DNA from: Mesoflavibacter sp.
GTDB lineage: Bacteria; Pseudomonadota; Alphaproteobacteria; UBA8366; Aestuariispiraceae
Reading direction: 5' to 3'
Assembly: GCA_017792345.1 (NCBI GenBank)
Contig: CP051228.1
Span: 1 to 64,000 of the forward strand
Length of the DNA: 64,000 nt
The notes under the pieces were generated by a model that had not been told where the DNA came from, ran no database searches, and saw only the letters and a program-made list of their open reading frames with translations. The translations under genes and the position numbers were made by a program. This document shows, piece after piece, positions 51,941 to 60,157 of this stretch; position 1 is the stretch's first letter, and each line of letters begins with the position of its first letter.

Positions 51941-52015
51941 TGGTGGGCGCGGCAAGGATTGAACTTGCGACCCCTGCGATGTCAACACAGTGCTCTCCCA
52001 CTGAGCTACGCGCCC
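51941..52015 (-). tRNA. tRNA-Val(GAC)
   Basis: 75 bases including encoded CCA. Acceptor stem GGGCGCG / CGCGCCC, D-arm TAGCTCAG..., anticodon stem CTGTG / CGCAG with loop TTGACAT (anticodon GAC), T-loop GTTCAATCC. The 3' half from the anticodon loop on was restored by the inserted element, whose att repeat ends at 51985. Confidence 0.95.
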
Positions 52016-52177
52016 GCGTCTCTGTGGACGGCGCGGTGTTTAGCACCCGTTTTCGGGTCCATCAAGCATTTGATCGCAGGAAAATTCATCGAACCGACAT
52101 CCGGCGGCGGGAAAGCTGGCACAGGCCTTGCTTTGCCTGACGGTCGAGAGAGAAGTCTATCGGACGGGAGAGGTTCG

Positions 52178-52921
52178 ATGTTGCGCGTATCCCTGGCCCT
52201 GGCGCTGTTTTGCGCCCTTCTGACAACCGGTCCCAGCGTCCGGGCGGAAGATCTTGCCGCCGCCCCGGCAGGGGCTATCGCCCCGGGAGGCCGATCGGCA
52301 AAGGGCGATGCCGGACCCTGCGCTGCCGCCATCGCCTTCGCGGAGCGGGCGAAGAACATCCCGGTCCATCTGCTGCAGGCGATTTCGCTGACCGAGAGCG
52401 GACGCTGGAGCGACGCCCACGATGCCTTCATCGCCTGGCCCTGGACGGTCATGGCGGAGGGCAAGGGCCGTTACCTGCCCAGCATGGCCGCCGCCATTGC
52501 CGAGGTGGAGGCGCTGCAGGCGCGCGGCGTGACCAATATCGATGTCGGCTGCATGCAGGTGAACCTGTATTACCACGGCCGGAACTTCGCCAGCCTGGAA
52601 GATGCCTTCAACCCGATCCACAATGTTGCCTATGCTACGACCTTCTTGACCGACCTGCGTCAGAAGCGCAGCAGTTGGACCCGGGCGGTTAAGGAATATC
52701 ATTCGACCAAGCCGGAGCGGCAGGAAATCTACCGCGAGCGCGTCATGCGGATCTGGGACGCGCTGAAAAAGGGCCGCCCGATCGGCGGGCGCGACACCGG
52801 GCTGGAAAGCGCCGGTTACGCCTATATCGCGACCGCCGAATGGCCGCCGCGCAATTATCGCGCCCAGAAACAGATGGAAGCCGCCGCCCGCGCCCGGGTG
52901 ATGACCAGCGGACAGTTCTAA
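52178..52921 (+). CDS. Lytic transglycosylase, SLT-domain protein
   Basis: 247 aa with a signal peptide (cut near VRA-ED). The SLT marks are HLLQAISLTESGRWSD (catalytic Glu), NIDVGCMQVNLYYHG and AYATTFLTDLRQ. It cleaves peptidoglycan between MurNAc and GlcNAc with anhydro-product formation. SD GGGAGAGG precedes ATG 52178. It is the first chromosomal gene after the tRNA-Val element. Confidence 0.88.
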   Translation: MLRVSLALALFCALLTTGPSVRAEDLAAAPAGAIAPGGRSAKGDAGPCAAAIAFAERAKNIPVHLLQAISLTESGRWSDAHDAFIAWPWTVMAEGKGRYLPSMAAAIAEVEALQARGVTNIDVGCMQVNLYYHGRNFASLEDAFNPIHNVAYATTFLTDLRQKRSSWTRAVKEYHSTKPERQEIYRERVMRIWDALKKGRPIGGRDTGLESAGYAYIATAEWPPRNYRAQKQMEAAARARVMTSGQF

Positions 52922-53037
52922 TCCGACCGATCCGAAGCGCTTTATTGTACCCGGACATTTTTGCCCCGCCCGCCGTCTTGCGGGCCGCGACCGGATCGTC
53001 TTAAGTCGTCACGGCATAGAACAAAGAGGGGGCGGCC

Positions 53038-54249
53038 ATGAGCGACGCGGGTACAATGGATCTGGATGTCGAAGGACTGCGCGCGGACACACCGGGCTGC
53101 GGCGGCGGGTTGATCCATCTGAACAATGCCGGGGCCGGACTGATGCCGCGCCCGGTGCTGGAAAGCGTCCAGGCGCATCTGACCCGCGAGGCGACGATCG
53201 GCGGCTACGAGGCCTTCAACCTGGCCAAGGATCAGGCAGAAAGCCTGTATGCCAGCGCCGCGAAACTGATCGGCGGAAAGCCCAACGAGATCGCCTATCT
53301 GGAGAACGCGACCCGCGCCTGGGACGCCGTGTTCTATGCCTTCGACTGGCAGCCCGGCGACACGGTCGTGACCGCCCGGTCCGAGTACAATTCCAATATG
53401 ATCGCCTTCCGGCATGCGGAAAAACGCCATGGCATCCGCGTCCTGCTGGCGCCAGACACGCCGGACGGTGCGGTCGATCCGGCGGGGCTGGAGGCGCTGC
53501 TGGACGACAGCGTGAAACTGATATGCCTGTCCCACATGCCGACCAATGACGGGTTGGTGAACCCGGCGGAGGCCGTCGGCGCGGTCGCGGCGAAGCACGG
53601 CATCCCCTATCTGCTGGATGCCTGCCAGTCGGTCGGACATTACCCGGTCGATGTCGCGAAGACCGGCTGTACCATGCTGTCGACCACGGGCCGGAAGTTC
53701 CTGCGCGGCCCGCGCGGCACGGGCTTCCTGTGGGTGCGCGAGGACTGGATCGGGAGGCTGGACCCGCCCTTCCTGGACAACCGCGCCGCCCGATGGACGG
53801 AAATCGACGGCTATGAAGTCTGGGACACCGCACGGCGTTTCGAGAACTGGGAAAGCTTCGTTGCCGGCCGGATCGGCCTGGGGGTCGCCCTGGACTATGC
53901 CAACATGCTGGGCCCACAGGCGATCTGGAACCGGGTGACTGCCCTCGCCAATCGCATGCGGGCGGGCTTGGCGGCCATTCCCGGCATCACGGTCCATGAC
54001 CGCGGCACGGTGAAAAGCGCCATCGTCACCTTCTCCCACAAGGAGGTGGCGACGACGGAGATCGTGAACCGCCTCAGGCTGGAACACCGGATCAACACCT
54101 CAGCCTCGGACGTACAACTGACCCGGACCGATACGCTGGACACGGGGATCAAGGCGATGGTCCGCGCCTCGCCGCATGTCTACAATACGGAAGATGAGAT
54201 CGACACGTTGCTGAACGCCGTCGCCAGGATCGTTCAGGTCCGGAAATAG
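53038..54249 (+). CDS. Class V aminotransferase-fold PLP enzyme
   Basis: 403 aa of the cysteine-desulfurase/isopenicillin-epimerase fold. HLNNAGAGLMP is the typical N-terminal motif, the PLP Asp and His lie in LDACQSVGHYPVD, and the Schiff-base Lys in STTGRKFLRGPRGTGF. No catalytic Cys loop of a true cysteine desulfurase is clear, so the reaction is unknown. It overlaps the convergent membrane gene by 16 bases. Confidence 0.85.
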   Translation: MSDAGTMDLDVEGLRADTPGCGGGLIHLNNAGAGLMPRPVLESVQAHLTREATIGGYEAFNLAKDQAESLYASAAKLIGGKPNEIAYLENATRAWDAVFYAFDWQPGDTVVTARSEYNSNMIAFRHAEKRHGIRVLLAPDTPDGAVDPAGLEALLDDSVKLICLSHMPTNDGLVNPAEAVGAVAAKHGIPYLLDACQSVGHYPVDVAKTGCTMLSTTGRKFLRGPRGTGFLWVREDWIGRLDPPFLDNRAARWTEIDGYEVWDTARRFENWESFVAGRIGLGVALDYANMLGPQAIWNRVTALANRMRAGLAAIPGITVHDRGTVKSAIVTFSHKEVATTEIVNRLRLEHRINTSASDVQLTRTDTLDTGIKAMVRASPHVYNTEDEIDTLLNAVARIVQVRK

Positions 54250-55088
54250 GCGTAGACGCGGCCGATATAGGCGCAGGCCAGCAGAATGCCCAACGCCTGG
54301 ATCGCCGCCCGGATCGCCCCGCCCAGCAGCCAGACGCCCGAAGGCAGGACCATGCCGAAGCCGATCATCAGGGCAAGCTGAGCCAGGAACAGGATCCCGG
54401 CAAAGCTGACCAGGGACCAGAAGAGCGGCCATGCCTGGGGCTTGGTTTCCGCCCAACCGCCCTTGACGTCGAAGGCATCACCCAGCGCCGTCGCCCCCAG
54501 CGCCGGCATGAACCGGGACGTCACGTAAACGAAGGCCGCGAGGCCGAAGGCCGATCCGGCGATGCTGGTCAGGCTCATCAGCGTGCTGCCGACACCGCCG
54601 GCCAGGGTCCCGATAATCGCCGACAGGACGCTGACCACCAGGGTCGCGGCGATCAGGACGCCGATCATGGCCCCAAGAGACATTAGCGCGATCAGCACAT
54701 AGGCCGACAGATACCGCACTTCCGTGCCGCCCAGAGACAGCAGCGGAAACCGACCGTCTTCCGGCGGGCCATAGACGGTCAGGCGAATCCAGATGGTTAT
54801 CGCAGGGACCAGCAGGACGAGGCTCACGATTTCATAGGCGAGAACTTCCAGCAGTCCGCCCGGCGCCGTCATGTACTCGATCAACTGGGCGAGATCGTTG
54901 CCTTCCGGCGGGGCGGGCGGCAGCGGCAGCATCGACGTCACCACCAGGCTGGCAGCGACGAAAGCGACCAGCGACAACCAGGCGGAGCGCAGATAAAGCC
55001 CGAAATGCGAGAACGGCAGCATGAAGCTGCCCAGCACGATATCCTTTGTCGGAAAGACCCCCGGCCCGGCCTCATCGGGTTTGCTCAC
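54234..55088 (-). CDS. Multi-pass membrane protein (paralogue A)
   Basis: 284 aa, GTG start with GGGGG upstream. About six hydrophobic segments: near 30-50, 85-105, 125-150, 155-185, 195-215, 235-270. The pattern of a long region between the first two helices and the SRFMPALGATALGD ... W motif recurs in the next gene. Family unknown; it looks like a YIP1-like or glycerophosphoryl-type integral membrane protein. Confidence 0.7.
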   Translation of the reverse strand: MSKPDEAGPGVFPTKDIVLGSFMLPFSHFGLYLRSAWLSLVAFVAASLVVTSMLPLPPAPPEGNDLAQLIEYMTAPGGLLEVLAYEIVSLVLLVPAITIWIRLTVYGPPEDGRFPLLSLGGTEVRYLSAYVLIALMSLGAMIGVLIAATLVVSVLSAIIGTLAGGVGSTLMSLTSIAGSAFGLAAFVYVTSRFMPALGATALGDAFDVKGGWAETKPQAWPLFWSLVSFAGILFLAQLALMIGFGMVLPSGVWLLGGAIRAAIQALGILLACAYIGRVYAYFRT

Positions 55089-55191
55089 GATACCCCCTGC
55101 GCGCGATCAACAAGACGCGTTGGATATAGGGACTTCGGAAAGGTTTGACCACCATTCCGGGGGCGAAGCGCCTAGACTGATTGAGACCTCC

Positions 55192-56079
55192 TCAGGCCGG
55201 GTGACGGTCGCGCAGAGCCAACAGCCGCTCCCGCAGGCGTCCGTAGATTCCCGATTGGAAACAGCAATAGACCGCCAGCGATGGCAGGATGACGATGAAT
55301 GCCAGAACGGCGTCCAATACCAACCGCCCGATGGTCTCGCCGAACGCACCAAACAGCGATGAGAAGATCACGATCACAAATCCGCCCCCCATTCCGGCGA
55401 TGAAGCCGATCAGGGCGAAGAGGAGCGCACTGCTGATAACTAGGACCAGGACACTGAAGAAAATGCGCCACCCCTGCCCTCGCGTGATCTGCCAGGACTC
55501 GGACACGGATACTTCGTCGCCGACCGCCGCGCCGACCAGCAGGGGGATCATGCGCCCGATGCAATAGACATACGCCACGATCGCGGAGAACCCCACGATG
55601 AACGCCAGTGCGGCGGTCACGATGGTTGATAGAATGGCAAAAAGAACTGCCCCGAAAATCACGCAGCACAGGAACAGGAACAGCGACGCCAGCAGCAATC
55701 GGCGTTCCCGCGTGCCATAGGGCCATTTCGACCCGCCCAACGCGAATTCGGGGCCCATCGCAGCCTGACGATACCAGACTGCGTAGAGCGGGATCACCAG
55801 AAGAACCTGAAGGACGGTTGCCAGGAGGAGGGCTACGATGAACTCGCTGGAAAAAAACTGCGAGAAAGGATCGGCGACCTGATCCTGCGTCCCATCGTTC
55901 GAGAGCAAATGGGGCATCACATAGCTTGGCAATGTCATCACGGCCGCCGCGACGACCGCGGGCAGCCATGCGACCTTCAGATAGGTCGCGTATTTGCCGA
56001 TACCCTCACGGTAGGCAAAACCGACAGAACCGAAAACCGGGACCTTTGACGGCACCGTCGTTTCATTCACATCACTCAT
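55192..56079 (-). CDS. Multi-pass membrane protein (paralogue B)
   Basis: 295 aa from MSDVNETTVPSKVPVFG (56079), chosen because the longer frame upstream has no membrane or other homology. Six or so helices laid out as in paralogue A, with IGRMIPLLVGAAVGDEVSVSESW aligning to the SRFMPALGATALGDAFDVKGGW motif. The shared layout and adjacency suggest an old tandem duplication. No known function. Confidence 0.7.
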   Translation of the reverse strand: MSDVNETTVPSKVPVFGSVGFAYREGIGKYATYLKVAWLPAVVAAAVMTLPSYVMPHLLSNDGTQDQVADPFSQFFSSEFIVALLLATVLQVLLVIPLYAVWYRQAAMGPEFALGGSKWPYGTRERRLLLASLFLFLCCVIFGAVLFAILSTIVTAALAFIVGFSAIVAYVYCIGRMIPLLVGAAVGDEVSVSESWQITRGQGWRIFFSVLVLVISSALLFALIGFIAGMGGGFVIVIFSSLFGAFGETIGRLVLDAVLAFIVILPSLAVYCCFQSGIYGRLRERLLALRDRHPA

Positions 56080-56233
56080 CGCACTCCCCCGCCGCAACCA
56101 CGAAGACAAATTTCCCAACAAGGGAACTATGCGGGGTTGCGCAGGGCAAGAAAACAAAATATGTGCCGCCGGGTAGAGCCTGCTACCGCCGGAATGACAG
56201 GGTACGCAAGGGATGGCCGCCGATACGCTCGGC

Positions 56234-56701
56234 TCAATCTTCCGCATCGTCGTCGCGGTCGCGGTCCGCGTCCAAGAACGCGCGGATTTCGGCCAGGGCA
56301 GGCAGAAGCGCCGCAACCTGGTCCGGGGGTATGGCGGCGGCCAGACGCTGGAAATTGGGATCCAGCGCACGAATGGCCTCCACGCGAAACCGGCGCCCCG
56401 GCTCGGTCAGCCACACCCGCTTGCTGCGGCCGTCCTTGGGATTGGGCCGCATTTCGACCAGGCCATGCTTCACCAGACCGGTCAGGGTATGGGTCATTGT
56501 CGTCTTGGGCACCTGAAAGGCCCTGGCCAGGGTGTTCGGCGTCTGGCCGTCCCGGACCCTGGTCAGATGGTTCAGGACAGAGAAATGCGGCAGCATCAGC
56601 CCATCCGGGAGCCGCGCCTCCATCGCCGCGCGGCTCAACTGTGAGAGGATGCCGATCTCGTTGAAAAATCTGAAGTAAATCAGCCGCGTTTCGTCGTCCA
56701 T
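56234..56701 (-). CDS. MarR-family transcriptional regulator
   Basis: 155 aa dimeric winged-helix protein: SVLNHLTRVRDGQTPNTLARAFQVPKTTMTHTLTGLVKHGLVEMRPNPKDGRSKRVWLTEPG is the DNA-binding core (given here only as named segments; key parts are the recognition helix near VPKTTMTHTLTGL and wing DGRSKRVWLT). It lies 13 bases after the nitroreductase gene on the same strand, so it probably represses its own operon through the inverted repeat at 57827-57866. Confidence 0.9.
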   Translation of the reverse strand: MDDETRLIYFRFFNEIGILSQLSRAAMEARLPDGLMLPHFSVLNHLTRVRDGQTPNTLARAFQVPKTTMTHTLTGLVKHGLVEMRPNPKDGRSKRVWLTEPGRRFRVEAIRALDPNFQRLAAAIPPDQVAALLPALAEIRAFLDADRDRDDDAED

Positions 56702-56714
56702 TCCGGACCTTGCT

Positions 56715-57812
56715 CTAAAGAATCTTGTTTTCCAACGGCCAGCGCGGGGCGGGCGGTTTGGCCGGTCCGAAACCCAGCCTTCCGATCATCTGGACAGTAT
56801 GCCCCGGTTCGGCCAGCAGGTCATGGGCCGACTGACGGTGTTCCGCCATTTCGGGATATTCCTGAAGCGCCTGACTGACCGGATGGAGGGACAGGCCGAG
56901 CCCCGTCGTCGCCAGATTGAGGCGCATCCACTGACGTCCGGCGCCGATCTGGTGGTCTCGGGTGTTCCCGGCGGTGGTGACGACCGCATAGGCCGGCGTG
57001 GCGGCCAGCATCTCCTGATAGATCGCAAAGCCCTGCTGGTAGGATGTCGATGTCGGGTCCAACTGTGCCTGCCGGCTCAACATGCCGAAGGTGATCAAGA
57101 GTTCCAGCATGCCACCGCCGAGATCGATGCCGTCCGGATTGGCTTCGATCTCGGACTTGCCGAGCCGCATCAGTTCCACACTTTCCCGATGGGTCCTGGG
57201 CGTTTCGGCTTCCACCTTCCATGCCCTCCAGGTCAGGTCGCGCAATGCCGTGACTGTGTCCGGATCCGTGACAATGTCCGCCATCGCCTGAAGCCCGAAG
57301 GCCAATTCCTCGGGGATTGCACGGTCTTCGAACGGTTCCTTGCAGGAACGTCGGTCCAGCATGTGGTCGAATAACGGGCTGCGTTCCGCGCCTGGCTGAA
57401 AGACGATGCGCGCGGTCGGCCCATCCTCTCCCTCCGGAAACAGTGTCGTCTCCAGCTTGAAGCCTCGGGCACTCGCCGCGATGTCCAGACCTTCCAGGAA
57501 ACAACCCATCCCGATGGTCAATTGCCTGTCATTGGGATCGGTTTCAGGGAGGTTCAGCGTTCTGTCGCGATGAAGGATCACCGTGTCGTCACCGACCAGT
57601 TCCGCCAGCCACGGCTGACGGTTATGCGGGTTAGGTGCCAGGATCGCGTAGGACAGCGCAAACCGGCGGGGCTCGTCATAGCCCCCCGCTACCCGCCAGG
57701 GCGCCAACGCCTTATCCGGAGACCGGGTGGCGACATGGCCGGTCCATCCGCCGGCTGCGAGAATGGTACCGCCCCCGATCAGGGCGAGGGTCTTACGTCG
57801 GGAAAGGGACAT
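56715..57812 (-). CDS. Exported nitroreductase-like flavoprotein (Acg-like)
   Basis: 365 aa. The N-terminus MSLSRRKTLALIGGG resembles a twin-arginine leader with a hydrophobic core, so export or membrane anchoring is likely. The rest matches large nitroreductase-fold proteins (APNPHNRQPWLAEL, DRRSCKEPFEDRAIP, HQIGAGRQWMRLNLATTGLGLSLHPVSQ). FMN-dependent activity is expected; the substrate is unknown. It is first in an operon with marR. Confidence 0.85.
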   Translation of the reverse strand: MSLSRRKTLALIGGGTILAAGGWTGHVATRSPDKALAPWRVAGGYDEPRRFALSYAILAPNPHNRQPWLAELVGDDTVILHRDRTLNLPETDPNDRQLTIGMGCFLEGLDIAASARGFKLETTLFPEGEDGPTARIVFQPGAERSPLFDHMLDRRSCKEPFEDRAIPEELAFGLQAMADIVTDPDTVTALRDLTWRAWKVEAETPRTHRESVELMRLGKSEIEANPDGIDLGGGMLELLITFGMLSRQAQLDPTSTSYQQGFAIYQEMLAATPAYAVVTTAGNTRDHQIGAGRQWMRLNLATTGLGLSLHPVSQALQEYPEMAEHRQSAHDLLAEPGHTVQMIGRLGFGPAKPPAPRWPLENKIL

Positions 57813-57826
57813 CGATCAAACTCCAC

Positions 57827-57866
57827 TTAGTGCGATTTCGTATTATATAGTTCAATACCGCACTAA
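57827..57866 (-). promoter_or_regulatory. Promoter with inverted-repeat operator for the nitroreductase-marR operon
   Basis: Arms TTAGTGCG (57827-57834) and CGCACTAA (57859-57866) are perfect. On the minus strand a -10 TATAAT lies at 57847-57842 and a -35-like TTAGTT at 57870-57865 with 17-bp spacing. One arm covers the -35 and the other lies downstream of -10, the usual layout for repression by a MarR dimer. Confidence 0.65.
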
Positions 57867-58013
57867 CTAACAATAGCAAAGTTGTTTAGCCCGCTCGTCG
57901 TGCCGCGACGGCTGGCTAAAGACACCTTGGACTGAGGGGAAAAGTATGGACGTCCGCCGATCCGGCCTGCCGTAAAACAGACCGGATTGGCGGCGCCGCA
58001 GTTACGTCATGCC

Positions 58014-59231
58014 CTAGCGCGCCCGGATGATGTTGTGTTCCGGTCCGAAGGGGAAGCCGGTGATGTTCTCCGCGCCGTCCTCCGTGACGATCAGGATATC
58101 GTGCTCGCGATAACCGCCGGCGCCGGGCAGGCCTTCGGGCAGCATGATCATCGGTTCCATGGACACGACCATGCCGGGCTGCAGGACGGTGTCGATATCC
58201 TCGCGCAGTTCGACGCCCGCCTCGCGGCCGTAGTAGTGACTCAGCACCCCGAAACTGTGGCCATAGCCGAAGGACCGGTACTGCAGCAGATCCCATTCGC
58301 GATACATGTCGTTCAGTTCGGCCGCGATATCGCAGCACCGCGCGCCGGGTTTGATCAGGTCCAGCCCGCGCCGGTGAACGGCGACGTTCTTTTCCCACAG
58401 ATCGAGATGCGCGTCGGAGGCATGTTCGCAGAACAGAGTGCGTTCCAGCGCCGTGTAATAGCCGAAGATCATCGGGAAGGTGTTCAGCGACAGGATGTCC
58501 CCCGCCTGGACCACCCGGTTGGTGACCGGGTTATGGGCCCCGTCCGTGTTGATGCCCGATTGGAACCAGGTCCAGGTATCCATCAACTCGACATAGGGAT
58601 AGGACCCCGCGATCTCGCGGATCATCGCATTGGTGCCGGCAATGGCGACCTCATGCTCCGGCACGCCGGCGGCCACGGCCTCGGCCACCGCGGCCCCGCC
58701 GATATCGGCGACCTGGGCGCCTTTGCGGATCAGGACGTGCTCTTCCGCCGACTTGATCGTGCGCATCCACATGGACGGCTGACCGACATCGACCAGTTCC
58801 ACGCCGGGCAGTGCGTCTTGAAGCTGGCGTTGCGTGTCCAGCGTGATGTGGTCGAACTCAACCCCCAGCCGCTTCACGCCCTTGGTCAGGGTCTGGACGG
58901 CATGAAAATAGTTGTCCTTGCGCCAGTCGGTATAGGTGACGTTGTCCCCAAAGGTTCGACGCCAGGGCTGTCCGCCGTCGATCCCGGCGGAGATGGAAGT
59001 GGCGCCGTCCTGGTCGATGACGAAACCGTATTTCCGCCCGAAATAGCAGTAAACGAAGCCCGCGTAATAGTTGATGCAGTGATAGGAGGTGAACAGGCAG
59101 GCATCGACATCGTTCTGCCCCATCCAGTCGCGCACGGCGTTCTGCCGCCGGGCCATTTCCGCCTCCGAGAAGGGGGAAAAGGATTTTTCGCCATTATGCC
59201 AGGTCACCAGACGCGCGAGATCGTCGGCCAT
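58014..59231 (-). CDS. Creatinase (creatine amidinohydrolase)
   Basis: 405 aa, pita-bread-fold M24 enzyme hydrolysing creatine to sarcosine and urea. The sequence tracks Pseudomonas creatinase closely from memory of that family: TSYHCINYYAGFVYCYFGR, INTDGAHNPVTNRV with the catalytic His233, GYGHSFGVLSHYYGREAG, and SMEPMIMLPEGLPGAGGYRE. It differs from metal-dependent aminopeptidase P, whose metal ligands are missing. In an operon with a PhyH dioxygenase, facing a LysR gene. Confidence 0.92.
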   Translation of the reverse strand: MADDLARLVTWHNGEKSFSPFSEAEMARRQNAVRDWMGQNDVDACLFTSYHCINYYAGFVYCYFGRKYGFVIDQDGATSISAGIDGGQPWRRTFGDNVTYTDWRKDNYFHAVQTLTKGVKRLGVEFDHITLDTQRQLQDALPGVELVDVGQPSMWMRTIKSAEEHVLIRKGAQVADIGGAAVAEAVAAGVPEHEVAIAGTNAMIREIAGSYPYVELMDTWTWFQSGINTDGAHNPVTNRVVQAGDILSLNTFPMIFGYYTALERTLFCEHASDAHLDLWEKNVAVHRRGLDLIKPGARCCDIAAELNDMYREWDLLQYRSFGYGHSFGVLSHYYGREAGVELREDIDTVLQPGMVVSMEPMIMLPEGLPGAGGYREHDILIVTEDGAENITGFPFGPEHNIIRAR

Positions 59232-59260
59232 ATCTACTCTCCTGAATTTCAGGCGGCGTC

Positions 59261-60064
59261 TCAGGCGCCGCGGAGGATGGGGAAATCGGGACCCGATAGC
59301 GGCGCGCCGCTGGTCAGGGTCACATTCGGGAAGGGCGGCGAGGTCACGCGGCCTTCGGGCCGAACGAAGGTCGCCGGCCCGCCGACCAGACGTAGCGAGA
59401 AGGCGCGGCGGCTCTGATCGGGGCTGTTATTGGCGGGCGCGCCATGGATGGTGCGGTAGTCGAAGGCGACCGCATCGCCCGGTTCCAGCGCCCAGCCGAG
59501 AATGTCGTAATCCTCGCGGCGGTCGTTGATGTTCGGAATGTCCTCCAGCCCATCGCCGGGGTTCAGCGCCGACCCGTCGAACCGCTGCGGCCGGAAGAAC
59601 TTGCCCCATTTGTGCGACCCACCGACGAATTCCAGCGTCCGGTCGCGCGGCACCGGGTCCAACGGCACCCAGATGCTGACCGTGCGAGGGGCCTGAACGC
59701 TGTAATAGGGCTGGTCCTGGTGCCAGGGCGTCGGAATACCGGTATTGGGCAGTTTGACGATGACATGCTCATGGAAGAGCTGCACGCGCTCACAGCCCAT
59801 CAGTTCGGCGCCGACATCGGCGGCGGGGGAATCGAAAATGAAGTCCCGGTACTGCGGGATACGCTGCCAGTTGCAGTAGTCGCTGAGGAATGTTCCGCCC
59901 TTCTCCTCGTCATGATAGATGCGGGCTTCCGGGGCGGGATCTTCGATGTTCCGGTCGACCCCGGCGCGCAGCGTGTCCATCCAGTCGCGAAAGACGCCGC
60001 GCAGCACGGTCGCGCCGTCGCGGTCGAACGCATCGATGGTGTCCTGGTCGAGATAGGCGGTCAT
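59261..60064 (-). CDS. Phytanoyl-CoA dioxygenase (PhyH) family protein
   Basis: 267 aa Fe(II)/2-oxoglutarate-dependent dioxygenase of the PhyH group. Iron ligands are in TPWHQDQPYY (His-x-Asp) and RTIHGAP (His), with the 2-oxoglutarate Arg in SRRAFSLRLVG. Substrates in this group range from fatty acyl-CoA to ectoine and small amines. It is first of the operon, 29 bases upstream of creatinase, so hydroxylation of a creatine-like or N-methylated compound is plausible but unproven. Confidence 0.87.
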   Translation of the reverse strand: MTAYLDQDTIDAFDRDGATVLRGVFRDWMDTLRAGVDRNIEDPAPEARIYHDEEKGGTFLSDYCNWQRIPQYRDFIFDSPAADVGAELMGCERVQLFHEHVIVKLPNTGIPTPWHQDQPYYSVQAPRTVSIWVPLDPVPRDRTLEFVGGSHKWGKFFRPQRFDGSALNPGDGLEDIPNINDRREDYDILGWALEPGDAVAFDYRTIHGAPANNSPDQSRRAFSLRLVGGPATFVRPEGRVTSPPFPNVTLTSGAPLSGPDFPILRGA

Positions 60065-60136
60065 GGTTTCGATCCTCCGGTAAGCGTGGGAGACCCCATC
60101 GCTTTACACCCCCATCGCCCATCCGTAGAAATAATA

Positions 60137-60157
60137 CTTATGGATATACTTCATAAG
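60137..60157. promoter_or_regulatory. Possible LysR-box at the divergent promoter
   Basis: CTTATG (60137-60142) and CATAAG (60152-60157) form an inverted repeat with a nine-base centre. It overlaps the LysR start codon in the 75-bp divergent gap, a usual place for LysR autoregulation. Short arms, so only suggestive. Confidence 0.4.

Larger units (their letters stand above)
49703..51985. mobile_element. Small integrated element in tRNA-Val carrying only a reverse transcriptase
   Basis: Bounded by 51-bp direct repeats, about 2.2 kb between repeats. Contents: candidate integrase arm sites, two identical 131-bp repeats, a small ORF, hairpins and a reverse transcriptase gene. The RT and end segments are AT-richer and use codons unlike the neighbours, a sign of transfer. 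No integrase, transposase or phage genes are present, so it is either a satellite mobilised in trans or a remnant of something larger. Confidence 0.85.

Noticed and set aside
58014-59231. Aminopeptidase P / Xaa-Pro dipeptidase call for the M24 protein
   Set aside because: The sequence follows creatinase around INTDGAHNPVT and GYGHSFGVLSHYYG and lacks the metal ligands of the peptidases.
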